A stretch of DNA of 64,000 nt from Mycobacterium sp. 852002-51057_SCH5723018 (GTDB lineage Bacteria; Actinomycetota; Actinomycetes; Mycobacteriales; Mycobacteriaceae): NCBI RefSeq assembly GCF_001667035.1, contig NZ_LZIR01000123.1, forward strand, positions 62,001 to 126,000. Direction: 5' to 3'. The position numbers and the translations under genes are program-made. The notes under the pieces were generated by a model. That model was not told the DNA's origin and searched no databases. It saw only the letters and a list, made by a program, of their open reading frames with translations. Of the stretch, positions 18,287-25,343 are shown piece by piece; position 1 is the stretch's first letter, and every line of letters starts with the position of its first letter.

Positions 18287-19479
18287 CCGGAGCAAGCACG
18301 GCCGAGATTTACTACGACCCGTTCGATTTCCAGATCGACGACGATCCGTACCCGATCTGGAAGAGGCTGCGCGACGAGGCCCCGCTGTATTACAACGACA
18401 AGTACAACTTCTACGCGCTGAGCCGTTATGACGACGTCTCGCGCGAGCTGATGAACTTCGACAGTTACCGGTCGGGCCGGGGCACCACGATGGACATCAT
18501 CATGAGCGACATCGAGCTGCCGCCCGGCGTCATCCTCTTCGAGGATCCGCCGGTCCATGACCTGCATCGACGTTTGCTTTCAAAGGTGTTCACGCCGCGG
18601 CGGATGGAGGCGATCGAGCCGCTGACGCGGGCGTTCTGCGTGCGGTCGCTCGACCCTTTGGTCGGCTCAGGAAGGTTCGACTTCGTCGAGAACCTCGGCG
18701 CGATGGTCCCGATGCGCACGATTGGGTATCTGCTGGGCATCCCCGAAGACGATCAGGAAGCGATCCGCGACAAGGGCGGCCGTCAGCTGAACCTGCAAGA
18801 GGGAACGTTCCGGCCCGTCCCGAAAGACTTTCTGGAGCACAGCCACGAATTATTTTCGGACTACGTCGACTGGCGAGTTGACCATCCCTCGGATGACCTG
18901 ATGACGCAACTGCTCAACGCCGAGGTCGAAGATGGGGAAGGGACCCGGCGGCTGACGCGGTCCGAGGTGCTGCTCTACACCAGCATGATCGCCGGTGCGG
19001 GCAACGAAACCACCACGCGTCTGATCGGTTTCATCGGGCAACTGCTGGCCGAGCACCCGGATCAGCGTCGGCAGATCGTGGCCGACCCGTCGCTGATTCC
19101 GAAGGCGATCGAGGAGGTGTTGCGGTACGAAGCGCCCTCGCCCGTGCAGGCGCGGTACGTCGCCCGCGACGTCGAAAGCCACGGCACCACGGTTCCCGAG
19201 GGCTCGATCATGTTGCTGCTCAACGGATCCGCCAACCGCGACGAACGCCGATACCCGGATGGCGAGAAATTCGACATCCATCGCGGCGACACCCATCTCA
19301 GCTTCGGCCATGGGCTGCACTTCTGCTTGGGCTCGGCCCTGGCGCGCATGCAGGCGCGCGTCGCGCTCGAGGAGGTCATCAAGCGCTGGCCAGACTGGGA
19401 AGTCGACTACGCCAACGCGATCAAAGCGCACACGTCGAGCGTGCGGGGCTGGTCGAAGCTGCCCGTCTTCACCGGCTAG
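18283..19479 (+). CDS. Cytochrome P450, cluster copy 1
   Basis: The 398-residue soluble P450 has all core motifs: the I-helix AGAGNETTTR, the K-helix ExxR in EEVLRYE, and the heme-binding FGHGLHFCLG with ligand Cys348. It is closely related (about 70% identical over the first 70 residues) to the P450 at 21175, so the pair arose by duplication. Electrons must come from a ferredoxin and reductase not encoded here. Regiospecific hydroxylation of a lipophilic substrate is likely; I cannot assign a CYP family. It overlaps LLM copy 2 by 4 nt. Confidence 0.93.
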   Translation: MTGASTAEIYYDPFDFQIDDDPYPIWKRLRDEAPLYYNDKYNFYALSRYDDVSRELMNFDSYRSGRGTTMDIIMSDIELPPGVILFEDPPVHDLHRRLLSKVFTPRRMEAIEPLTRAFCVRSLDPLVGSGRFDFVENLGAMVPMRTIGYLLGIPEDDQEAIRDKGGRQLNLQEGTFRPVPKDFLEHSHELFSDYVDWRVDHPSDDLMTQLLNAEVEDGEGTRRLTRSEVLLYTSMIAGAGNETTTRLIGFIGQLLAEHPDQRRQIVADPSLIPKAIEEVLRYEAPSPVQARYVARDVESHGTTVPEGSIMLLLNGSANRDERRYPDGEKFDIHRGDTHLSFGHGLHFCLGSALARMQARVALEEVIKRWPDWEVDYANAIKAHTSSVRGWSKLPVFTG

Positions 19480-19483
19480 CGGC

Positions 19484-19537
19484 CGAGCGTCGAGTTGTTG
19501 GGCGAAATCCGCCGTTCGCCCAACAACTCGACGCTCG
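19484..19537. terminator. 23-bp perfect inverted repeat, terminator or mobile hairpin
   Basis: Arms 19484-19506 and 19515-19537 are exact inverted repeats of 23 bp around an 8-nt loop. The hairpin lies between the convergent P450 copy 1 and AveC-like gene, where a bidirectional terminator is expected. The stem is much longer than the other terminators here and contains a self-like half (GTCGAGTTGTTGGGCG), so it may be a dispersed repeat unit. Confidence 0.8.
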
Positions 19538-19541
19538 ACGC

Positions 19542-20327
19542 CTACGGGGGCTGGTTTGGTACGCCGGGGTACAGCTGTTCCGTGGGGCCGGCAGTTACCC
19601 AGCCGCCCAGTTTCGTGATGAGATGGGGCGCAAAGACCGCGCCGTAGAGCAGGTTTCCGATGACGATGACGGCGACGATCGACAGCGCCGACGATTGAAG
19701 GCGGCTCGACAACCTCTTCTCCGCCCACGCCTCGATGACATTCCGCTTTTCTGAATCTGTCCGTCCCAGGAGGTAGGTGAAGACCATCATCTGAATGCCC
19801 ATGGCGAGAGAATCGTAAAGCGGGTATTGGTGTTTGGTCCCCTGGAAGATCGCGAGACCGGGAATCACATAGCCGTAGTAGAAGTTGCCGAACTGGGCTC
19901 CCGTAACGGCGTTGAACACGAAAGCCCAGCAAAACCCAACGGCGAGGCCGACCGTGAGGAGGGTAATTGGCCTGCGCCAACGGAACTCCGCAGTCAACCA
20001 TTGTCCGAGGGCGGCTCCGATGAGGGCGGGGATCGCGAAGTAGGAGACGTAGCCGATGGGCACCGACGATGGCAGCCCACCCCATGTCATGTTAAGCGGC
20101 CACCAGGACGGCATGCGGGGCAGAGCAGGCGGGAACTGCGCGTACATCACCCAGTCGTAGGGTGCCTCGATCCACGAGAAAGAAATAGCCGAAATGCTGA
20201 GAAGCAGCAGGGGATGGACGCGTCGGCGACGATAGCTGAGATAAATCCCCATGACAAGGAACGTGATGCCGCTGACGTAGGCAAAGTACATAGCCCCTGC
20301 CATCTGGGGCGTCATCTCGGTCTTCAC
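19542..20327 (-). CDS. Polytopic membrane protein resembling AveC-type spirocyclases
   Basis: The 261-residue protein has about seven hydrophobic segments and aromatic, Pro- and Trp-rich loops (FSWIEAPYDWVMYAQFP, MPSWWPLNMTWGG, FNAVTGAQFGNFYYGY). These resemble mycobacterial membrane proteins annotated as AveC family, after the avermectin spirocyclase. That assignment rests on recall of the family and is tentative. GTG at 20327 overlaps the stop of the 38-residue ORF upstream (GTGA), so it is translationally coupled; the ATG four codons in is an alternative. It converges with P450 copy 1. Confidence 0.8.
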   Translation of the reverse strand: MKTEMTPQMAGAMYFAYVSGITFLVMGIYLSYRRRRVHPLLLLSISAISFSWIEAPYDWVMYAQFPPALPRMPSWWPLNMTWGGLPSSVPIGYVSYFAIPALIGAALGQWLTAEFRWRRPITLLTVGLAVGFCWAFVFNAVTGAQFGNFYYGYVIPGLAIFQGTKHQYPLYDSLAMGIQMMVFTYLLGRTDSEKRNVIEAWAEKRLSSRLQSSALSIVAVIVIGNLLYGAVFAPHLITKLGGWVTAGPTEQLYPGVPNQPP

Positions 20328-20440
20328 TGGGGGCCGTCTTCGCTGGGGGCGCGGCGCGCTTCGGGGTCGAAGCGCAGCACCAAGCCGAAGATCAGGGCGA
20401 TCAGCCCGAACAGCGTGCCAAGCATGATGACTGCGCCCAC
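20324..20440 (-). CDS. 38-residue single-pass membrane microprotein
   Basis: This small ORF begins at a GTG preceded by a good ribosome-binding site (GAAGGGG, 7-nt spacing). It encodes one hydrophobic helix (VIMLGTLFGLIALIFGLVLR) and a charged tail (FDPEARRAPSEDGPQ). Its stop overlaps the next start by 4 nt. The overlap, the ribosome-binding site and the clean helix-plus-tail pattern support a real microprotein, perhaps a subunit or stabiliser of the AveC-like protein. The promoter would be the region holding the 20-bp motif at 20475. Confidence 0.65.
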   Translation of the reverse strand: MGAVIMLGTLFGLIALIFGLVLRFDPEARRAPSEDGPQ

Positions 20441-20474
20441 GTCTGCACCCCTTCCCGTAACGGGTTCGACCTTC

Positions 20475-20494
20475 AAGATAGTGCATGCTATCTT
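20475..20494 (-). promoter_or_regulatory. Cluster 20-bp motif, site 2
   Basis: On the minus strand this reads AAGATAGCATGCACTATCTT, 19/20 identical to site 1. The arms AAGATAG and CTATCTT are perfect 7-bp inverted repeats around 6 nt. It lies between the TetR gene (GTG at 20502) and the divergent microprotein/AveC-like operon, the classic place for a TetR autoregulatory operator. Confidence 0.65.
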
Positions 20495-20501
20495 AAAAGC
20501 C

Positions 20502-21140
20502 GTGGCCCAGCGACCCGCACCTACCGCGACGACGCGCCGGCCCCGTGGCGCGCCGCGCAAACTGCTGCTCGACGCCGCGCGAGATCTCTTCGCCCGCCAG
20601 GACTACCGCAGCACCACCACGCGCGAAATCGCCCAGGCCGCAGGGGTTACCGAGCATCTGCTGTTCCGCCACTTCGGCTCCAAGGCGGCGCTTTTCCGCG
20701 AGGCGCTCGTCCTACCGTTCACCAGCTTCGTCGACGAATTCGGCCGCACGTGGCAGTCGGTCGTCCCCGAGGAGACCACGGAGGAGGAGCTGGCCGGACA
20801 TTTCGTCGGGCAGCTCTACGACGTGTTCGTCGAAAACCAGGGTCTCCTCCTGACGCTTATGGCATCGGAGGCCCTCAGCGAGGAGGAAAAGGCCGATGCC
20901 GGCATTGTCGACATACGGCGGGCACTCACGGTGCTCGGCCAGATCAGCGCCGAGGGCATGCACTTACGGGGGCTGCGGTCCGATCATCCAGACCTGCCGG
21001 CGCATTCGACGGTGGCGATGATCGCCGGCATGGCCGCGTTGCGGTCGGCCTACTTCGGAACCCGGCAGCCGTCGCGAAAGGTGATCGTCGAAGAGCTGGT
21101 CCAGGCGGGCCTGCACGGCTTCCTGCACCGAAACGAGTGA
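20502..21140 (+). CDS. TetR-family regulator of the P450/LLM cluster
   Basis: The 212-residue protein has an N-terminal TetR helix-turn-helix (LLLDAARDLFARQDYRSTTT, TREIAQAAGVTEHLLFRHFG). A helical ligand-binding domain follows. The start is GTG at 20502; upstream codons in the same frame run through the operator-like motif and the antisense of the AveC-like gene and are not coding. It is followed by P450 copy 2 after 34 nt. It most likely represses its own divergent promoter and, through the second 20-bp site, the LLM/reductase promoter at 15 kb; this is inference from site placement. Confidence 0.88.
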   Translation: MAQRPAPTATTRRPRGAPRKLLLDAARDLFARQDYRSTTTREIAQAAGVTEHLLFRHFGSKAALFREALVLPFTSFVDEFGRTWQSVVPEETTEEELAGHFVGQLYDVFVENQGLLLTLMASEALSEEEKADAGIVDIRRALTVLGQISAEGMHLRGLRSDHPDLPAHSTVAMIAGMAALRSAYFGTRQPSRKVIVEELVQAGLHGFLHRNE

Positions 21141-21146
21141 GGTAGT

Positions 21147-21157
21147 CAAATATTTGG
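21147..21157 (+). promoter_or_regulatory. Cluster 11-bp AT-rich motif, site 3
   Basis: CAAATATTTGG, of which CAAATATTTG is a perfect 10-bp palindrome. It is 17 nt before P450 copy 2, the same distance as site 2 has to LLM copy 2. Confidence 0.5.
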
Positions 21158-21174
21158 CCCGGAAGGAACACGGT

Positions 21175-22377
21175 ATGGCAGGCACTAGCGCGGTCGACTT
21201 GTACTACGACCCATACGACGTCGAGATCGACGACAACCCCTACCCCGTGTGGAAGCGGATGCGCGAAGAAGCGCCGCTGTACTACAACGAAAAGTACAAC
21301 TTCTATGCGCTGAGTCGCTACGAGGACGTGGCGCGCGAACTGCCGAACTGGGAGACCTACCGATCCGGTCGGGGCACCACCGCCGACATCCTGTTCAACA
21401 ACATCGAAGTGCCGCCGGGCATCCTGCTGTTCGAGGATCCCCCGCTGCACGATCTGCACCGCCGCCTGCTGTCCCGCGTCTTCACGCCCCGGCGCATGTT
21501 GGCCGTCGAGTCGCTGGTGCGTGACTTCTGCGTCCGGGAACTGGACCCGTTGATCGGGGCCGGCGGGTTCGATTTCATTGCAGATCTCGGTGCGATGATG
21601 CCGATGCGGACCATCGGTTACCTCTTGGGCATCCCCGAGAAGGATCAAGCGAGCATCCGAGATCGCAACGGAGCCTTCATCGAGATGGCCGAGGGGCGCA
21701 AGCCCGGCGAGGTCAACCCGAATCTGTTTCAGGACGCCATCGTCTTGTTCGCCGAGTACATCGAATGGCGAGCCAATCATCCATCCGATGACCTGATGAC
21801 CGATCTGCTACGCGCGGAGATCGACGAACCCGACGGAAGCCGGCGCCTTCTGTCCCGCACCGAGGTGCTGGCCTACACCGCCATGATCGCCGGCGCGGGC
21901 AACGAAACCACCACCCGGCTCATCGGTTTCATGGGACAGCTGCTGTCGGATCACCCGGATCAACGCCGCGAACTCGTCGATGACCCCTCGTTGATCCCCG
22001 GCGCGGTCGAGGAAACGCTACGCTACGAGCCCCCGTCGCCGGTGCAGGGCCGCTACGTCGCCCACGACGCCGAGCACTACGGCCGCGTCGTACCGGAAGG
22101 ATCGTTTATGTTGCTGCTGAACGGTTCTGCCAATCGAGACGAACTCCGATTCGTCGATCCGGACCGCTTCGACATCCACCGCGAAGGTGGCCATCTGAGC
22201 TTCGGTCAGGGCCTGCACTTCTGCCTGGGCTCGGCGCTGGCAAGGATGGAAGCTCGGGTGGCTTTCGAAGAGGTCCTCAAACGCTGGCCGGAGTGGGAAG
22301 TCGACTACGCCAACGCCGAGCGGGCGCACACCGCAAGCGTGCGTGGCTGGGCGCGGTTGCCGGTCCTCACGAATTGA
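21175..22377 (+). CDS. Cytochrome P450, cluster copy 2
   Basis: The 400-residue P450 carries AGAGNETTTR in the I-helix, ExxR in EETLRYE and heme ligand Cys350 in FGQGLHFCLG. It aligns without gaps over long stretches with P450 copy 1 (for example NEKYNFYALSRYEDVARELP against NDKYNFYALSRYDDVSRELM). The start at MAGTSAVDLYYDP has a GGAAGGA ribosome-binding site; a TTG seven codons upstream is rejected. It may act on the same or a successive intermediate as copy 1. It ends 9 nt before a convergent hydrolase gene. Confidence 0.93.
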   Translation: MAGTSAVDLYYDPYDVEIDDNPYPVWKRMREEAPLYYNEKYNFYALSRYEDVARELPNWETYRSGRGTTADILFNNIEVPPGILLFEDPPLHDLHRRLLSRVFTPRRMLAVESLVRDFCVRELDPLIGAGGFDFIADLGAMMPMRTIGYLLGIPEKDQASIRDRNGAFIEMAEGRKPGEVNPNLFQDAIVLFAEYIEWRANHPSDDLMTDLLRAEIDEPDGSRRLLSRTEVLAYTAMIAGAGNETTTRLIGFMGQLLSDHPDQRRELVDDPSLIPGAVEETLRYEPPSPVQGRYVAHDAEHYGRVVPEGSFMLLLNGSANRDELRFVDPDRFDIHREGGHLSFGQGLHFCLGSALARMEARVAFEEVLKRWPEWEVDYANAERAHTASVRGWARLPVLTN

Positions 22378-22386
22378 AGGCAGGCC

Positions 22387-23376
22387 CTACGAGGCGCTTT
22401 CGTCCACCAACACGGCGCCGTCCGGCTGGTCCCCGAGCGTCTGAAGCGGGATGTTCCCACCCTGAGCCGTCAGGCGCACGATCTCGGCCAATTGCGCGGG
22501 GGCATCACACTGCAAGTAGTGATCGGCACCGGGCACCACCCAGTATCGGTTCCGGCCGGGCTTGCTCTTCAGATAGGTCTGCCACACGTAGTTGGGCACG
22601 CGCAGCGGTGAGACGTTGTCGTGCAGGCCCCATACCACCGTGGTGTTGACGTGGCTCTCGGAAAGCGCTTCCAGCCAACCTGTTTCGTCGGCCGCGCGCT
22701 CGTTGAGGTATTGGATCGTGTCCGGCAGCACGCGGATTCCGTTGTTGTGGGCGAAGCACCTTGCCAGCGCGGCGATCTCGGGGTCTTCGGCTGTTCGCCG
22801 AGGCATGAAGGTGCTCGCGCCCAGCCCGGCCGCCAGCAGCTCAGGCGTCGCCGCCGCCGCCGTGCTGCGCCCGGTCGCGGGGTCGAGCAGCGCCGTCTGG
22901 AACACGGTCAGGTTCGACAGCGGAAGGTAGATGTTGGCGTTCGTCACGATCAGGTCGACCGGGAGGGCCGGCGGGTCTTGGGTCGCCAGCATCTCCAGCG
23001 CGATCATCCCGACGCTGCTGCCGCGATCGTGGGTGAGCATCCGGTATTCGGTCAGCTTCCACACCTGAGTGATCGCGTAGACCAGCAGCCGCGCGTCGTC
23101 GTACAGCGAATAGACGTGGGGCGCCGGTGGTTTGTCCGACAACCCGTAGCCGGGGAAGTCCAGCACGAAGATGTCGAACTCGGAGCCCAATTCGCCGGCC
23201 AGGGCGAAATAGTCGATGCTCGACGTGGGGAAGCCGTGCACCAGCACCAGCGGCGGTGCCCCCGGCGTGCCACTGCGGCGACTGAATACCGTCAGTTCCC
23301 GACCGTCGTTGGCGGCGGTCGTCGACCGCCAGCGAATCTCGGTCCCGCCGTTTTGCCACTCGGCGAAGATGTCCAA
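22387..23376 (-). CDS. Alpha/beta hydrolase, epoxide hydrolase-like
   Basis: The 329-residue protein has HGFPTSSIDY (oxyanion), FPGYGLSDKP, an aspartate nucleophile in THDRGSSVGM and a C-terminal catalytic His in GADHYLQCDAP. The Asp nucleophile places it with epoxide hydrolases and dehalogenases. Sitting beside two P450s, it could open an epoxide that they form, though that is inference. It is 35 nt from the TetR gene on the same strand and probably in its operon. Confidence 0.85.
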   Translation of the reverse strand: MDIFAEWQNGGTEIRWRSTTAANDGRELTVFSRRSGTPGAPPLVLVHGFPTSSIDYFALAGELGSEFDIFVLDFPGYGLSDKPPAPHVYSLYDDARLLVYAITQVWKLTEYRMLTHDRGSSVGMIALEMLATQDPPALPVDLIVTNANIYLPLSNLTVFQTALLDPATGRSTAAAATPELLAAGLGASTFMPRRTAEDPEIAALARCFAHNNGIRVLPDTIQYLNERAADETGWLEALSESHVNTTVVWGLHDNVSPLRVPNYVWQTYLKSKPGRNRYWVVPGADHYLQCDAPAQLAEIVRLTAQGGNIPLQTLGDQPDGAVLVDESAS

Positions 23377-23411
23377 GCTGTCAGCATACGCAGATCTCGG
23401 GGGTCAGTCGT

Positions 23412-24089
23412 TTATCCCTGAGCCGCGCGCGCTTCGATCGCGGCGGCCAGGGAGCGTTCGGCGCGCCGACGCGTGTCGCCGAGACCCACCATCAAGTTGA
23501 TCGCCATCGGGACCATCACGTCTTGCATTCCCTGGGAGTCGATGAACCCGCCCATCGCCAGCAACACGAAACCGTGTGTGGCACTTAAGATTTGGGTGGC
23601 GGCGGGGGTCGGCTCCTGCGGCCGGATCCGCCCGGCTTCGATGACCCGCTCGACCGCACCGACGAGCACCGACAATGCGTCGACACCTTCGGCGAGATCC
23701 CACGGCGTGGCGGCCCCCTCCGGGAGCTTTTGGACTCCGCCAAGGTCGCTGAGGCCGAACAGCAACCGGTATAGCTGCGGGTTTTGCAACGCGAACTCGC
23801 CGTAGGCCAGCCCGCCGGCAATGAGGTCAGCCATCGGGTCGTCGGTATGGGGCACCGCGCGGGTGTGCTCGGCGAAGCGCGCGAGCCCTTCACGCATCGC
23901 CGCTTCGATCAGCTTGGGCATGCCCCCGAAGTGTGTGTATACCGCCATCGTGGACGCGCCGATCTCGCCCGCCAGTGTGCGCGCTTGGATCGCCGCCGGT
24001 CCGTCTCTCTCCAGCACGGCCAAGGCGGCGGCCACCAAGCGGTCCCGGGTGCTCAACGAGGTGTCGGCCGAAGTCATCATTGACATCAT
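23412..24089 (-). CDS. TetR-family regulator with paired operators
   Basis: The TetR protein is about 225 residues. Its helix-turn-helix is in AAIQARTLAGEIGASTMAVY, THFGGMPKL, with a TetR_C-type ligand domain after it. Four in-frame ATGs (24089, 24086, 24080, 24077) compete and no clear ribosome-binding site chooses between them; I list the first. Two ATAAC-N4-GTTAT dyads lie in the gap to the divergent membrane-protein gene, so it likely represses both directions. The downstream alpha/beta hydrolase gene would be co-regulated. Confidence 0.88.
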   Translation of the reverse strand: MMSMMTSADTSLSTRDRLVAAALAVLERDGPAAIQARTLAGEIGASTMAVYTHFGGMPKLIEAAMREGLARFAEHTRAVPHTDDPMADLIAGGLAYGEFALQNPQLYRLLFGLSDLGGVQKLPEGAATPWDLAEGVDALSVLVGAVERVIEAGRIRPQEPTPAATQILSATHGFVLLAMGGFIDSQGMQDVMVPMAINLMVGLGDTRRRAERSLAAAIEARAAQG

Positions 24090-24092
24090 GCC

Positions 24093-24106
24093 ATAACAGT
24101 GGTTAT
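24093..24106. promoter_or_regulatory. TetR operator, copy A
   Basis: ATAACAGTGGTTAT: perfect 5-bp arms ATAAC/GTTAT around 4 nt, directly before the TetR start codons. Copy B, 28 bp away centre to centre, has the same arms and spacing. Confidence 0.8.
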
Positions 24107-24120
24107 GTTCCTGACTAGGA

Positions 24121-24134
24121 ATAACAACCGTTAT
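24121..24134. promoter_or_regulatory. TetR operator, copy B
   Basis: ATAACAACCGTTAT has the same arms and 4-nt spacing as copy A. It lies 40 nt before the membrane-protein start at 24175. Both promoters are probably covered by one repressor. Confidence 0.8.
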
Positions 24135-24174
24135 GAAGGCGGGCCACCCCGCCGCGATCGCCCGGAGGACGGAC

Positions 24175-24612
24175 ATGGCCGCGAAAACCCCCGTATACCG
24201 ACGGCTGATCGCCGGCGTCGGCGGCGCTTCGTTGATATCGGCGCTCTTTCTACCGTGGGCGGCCGTTCACGGCGTCAACCGCACCGGCTGGCAGTTCAAC
24301 GCCGTGGCCGCGGCGCTGTTCCTGGTCGCCGGCGTGTTCGGGATCGCGACGGCGGTCACCGGCGGCCAATACGGTGTGGGTCGCCCCGATCTATCGCTCA
24401 TCGCCGCAACCGACTTGCTTAACACCACCTCAATGCTGTTGCTCGCCTGGCTGATTCCGTTTGACTTTCCCGAATCCGCCACCCGTCAGCCCGGTGTCTT
24501 CGTCGCGTTGATCTCTGCAGCTGCAACCGCCTTCGCCGTCGCCGACTACCGCCCTTTGCGGGGAGCGCCCTGGTTTCCGGGAGTCCCAGCAGGACCGACG
24601 AACTCGGCATGA
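24175..24612 (+). CDS. Four-helix membrane protein under TetR control
   Basis: The 145-residue protein has about four transmembrane helices (VGGASLISALFLPWAAVHG, FNAVAAALFLVAGVFGIAT, LNTTSMLLLAWLIPF, GVFVALISAAATAFAVADY). I do not recognise a family. The start at MAAKTPVYRRL is chosen for its GGAGG ribosome-binding site at 24163-24167; an upstream ATG at 24133 lies inside operator B and has none. Divergence from the TetR gene suggests it is a regulated target, possibly for tolerance of a hydrophobic ligand. Confidence 0.75.
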   Translation: MAAKTPVYRRLIAGVGGASLISALFLPWAAVHGVNRTGWQFNAVAAALFLVAGVFGIATAVTGGQYGVGRPDLSLIAATDLLNTTSMLLLAWLIPFDFPESATRQPGVFVALISAAATAFAVADYRPLRGAPWFPGVPAGPTNSA

Positions 24613-24714
24613 GGTGGTTTCACAAAGCGTGAGCACATCCCCAGCGACCGGAGTAACGGACGGGGCCACAGTTCCAGTGAAAGACACAGTGCGGCAGCCA
24701 GATTGGAGACGCAC

Positions 24715-25245
24715 TCAGGGACAGGTCACGTGGATCCCGAACGTCACCTGGTGGACATCGCCTTGATTGGGCGACACCCCCTGGCCGGTCCCGGTCACGG
24801 TATAGCTCTTGCCGTCCTTGGTCGCTTGGACCTGCGTCGCGGACTGGGGCGCCTGATAGGGGAGTTGGTACTGACCGGACCCCGTCGTAAGTGAAATCGC
24901 AAAGCCGTCGACGCTCGGCGGCTTTTCGTCCGACAGCGCCAGCGAAATCGACGCCGCGTCGTCGTGAACGGTGATGCGGGTCGTCAGGTCCCCGGACTCG
25001 GCCGGCGTCGCGCTCGGTTGCGCGGCCGAGTTATTGCAGTCGACCGCCGTCATCATCGTGTGCTTGGCGCCGTCCACCATGACCGTCGTGCTCGGGGGAG
25101 CCGCGCTCGAGCTCGGGGCAGAAGCTGGCTGACCACCCTTGCCGGAGCAGGCCGACAGACTCGCACCCACCAGGACCGCGCCGAGCCCGGCGGCAGCCAG
25201 AACGTGTCGCCGCCGCATTCGGTGGCGGCAGGGGGGATGGGTCAT
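24715..25245 (-). CDS. LpqH-family (19-kDa antigen-like) lipoprotein
   Basis: The 176-residue precursor has a basic N-terminus, a hydrophobic signal and the lipobox LSAC, so it should be lipidated and anchored outside the plasma membrane. The mature part has a Ser/Pro/Thr linker (SAPSSSAAPPSTTVMVDG). The LpqH-type domain follows, with one cysteine after VDG...TAVD and one in the terminal HVTCP, likely paired. It resembles LpqH/LppO-group antigens; these can signal through TLR2, but function here is unknown. The start (MTHPPCRHRM) has a GGAAG ribosome-binding site. Confidence 0.85.
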   Translation of the reverse strand: MTHPPCRHRMRRRHVLAAAGLGAVLVGASLSACSGKGGQPASAPSSSAAPPSTTVMVDGAKHTMMTAVDCNNSAAQPSATPAESGDLTTRITVHDDAASISLALSDEKPPSVDGFAISLTTGSGQYQLPYQAPQSATQVQATKDGKSYTVTGTGQGVSPNQGDVHQVTFGIHVTCP

Positions 25246-25343
25246 CGCACTTCCTTCGCTAGGCGTCACGAGGACTATAGGACCCGCTTGTTTCCGGAAG
25301 TTCTCGCGTCTCTAGCGGCCCGCCAAACTGCAGCTCCAGCGAT

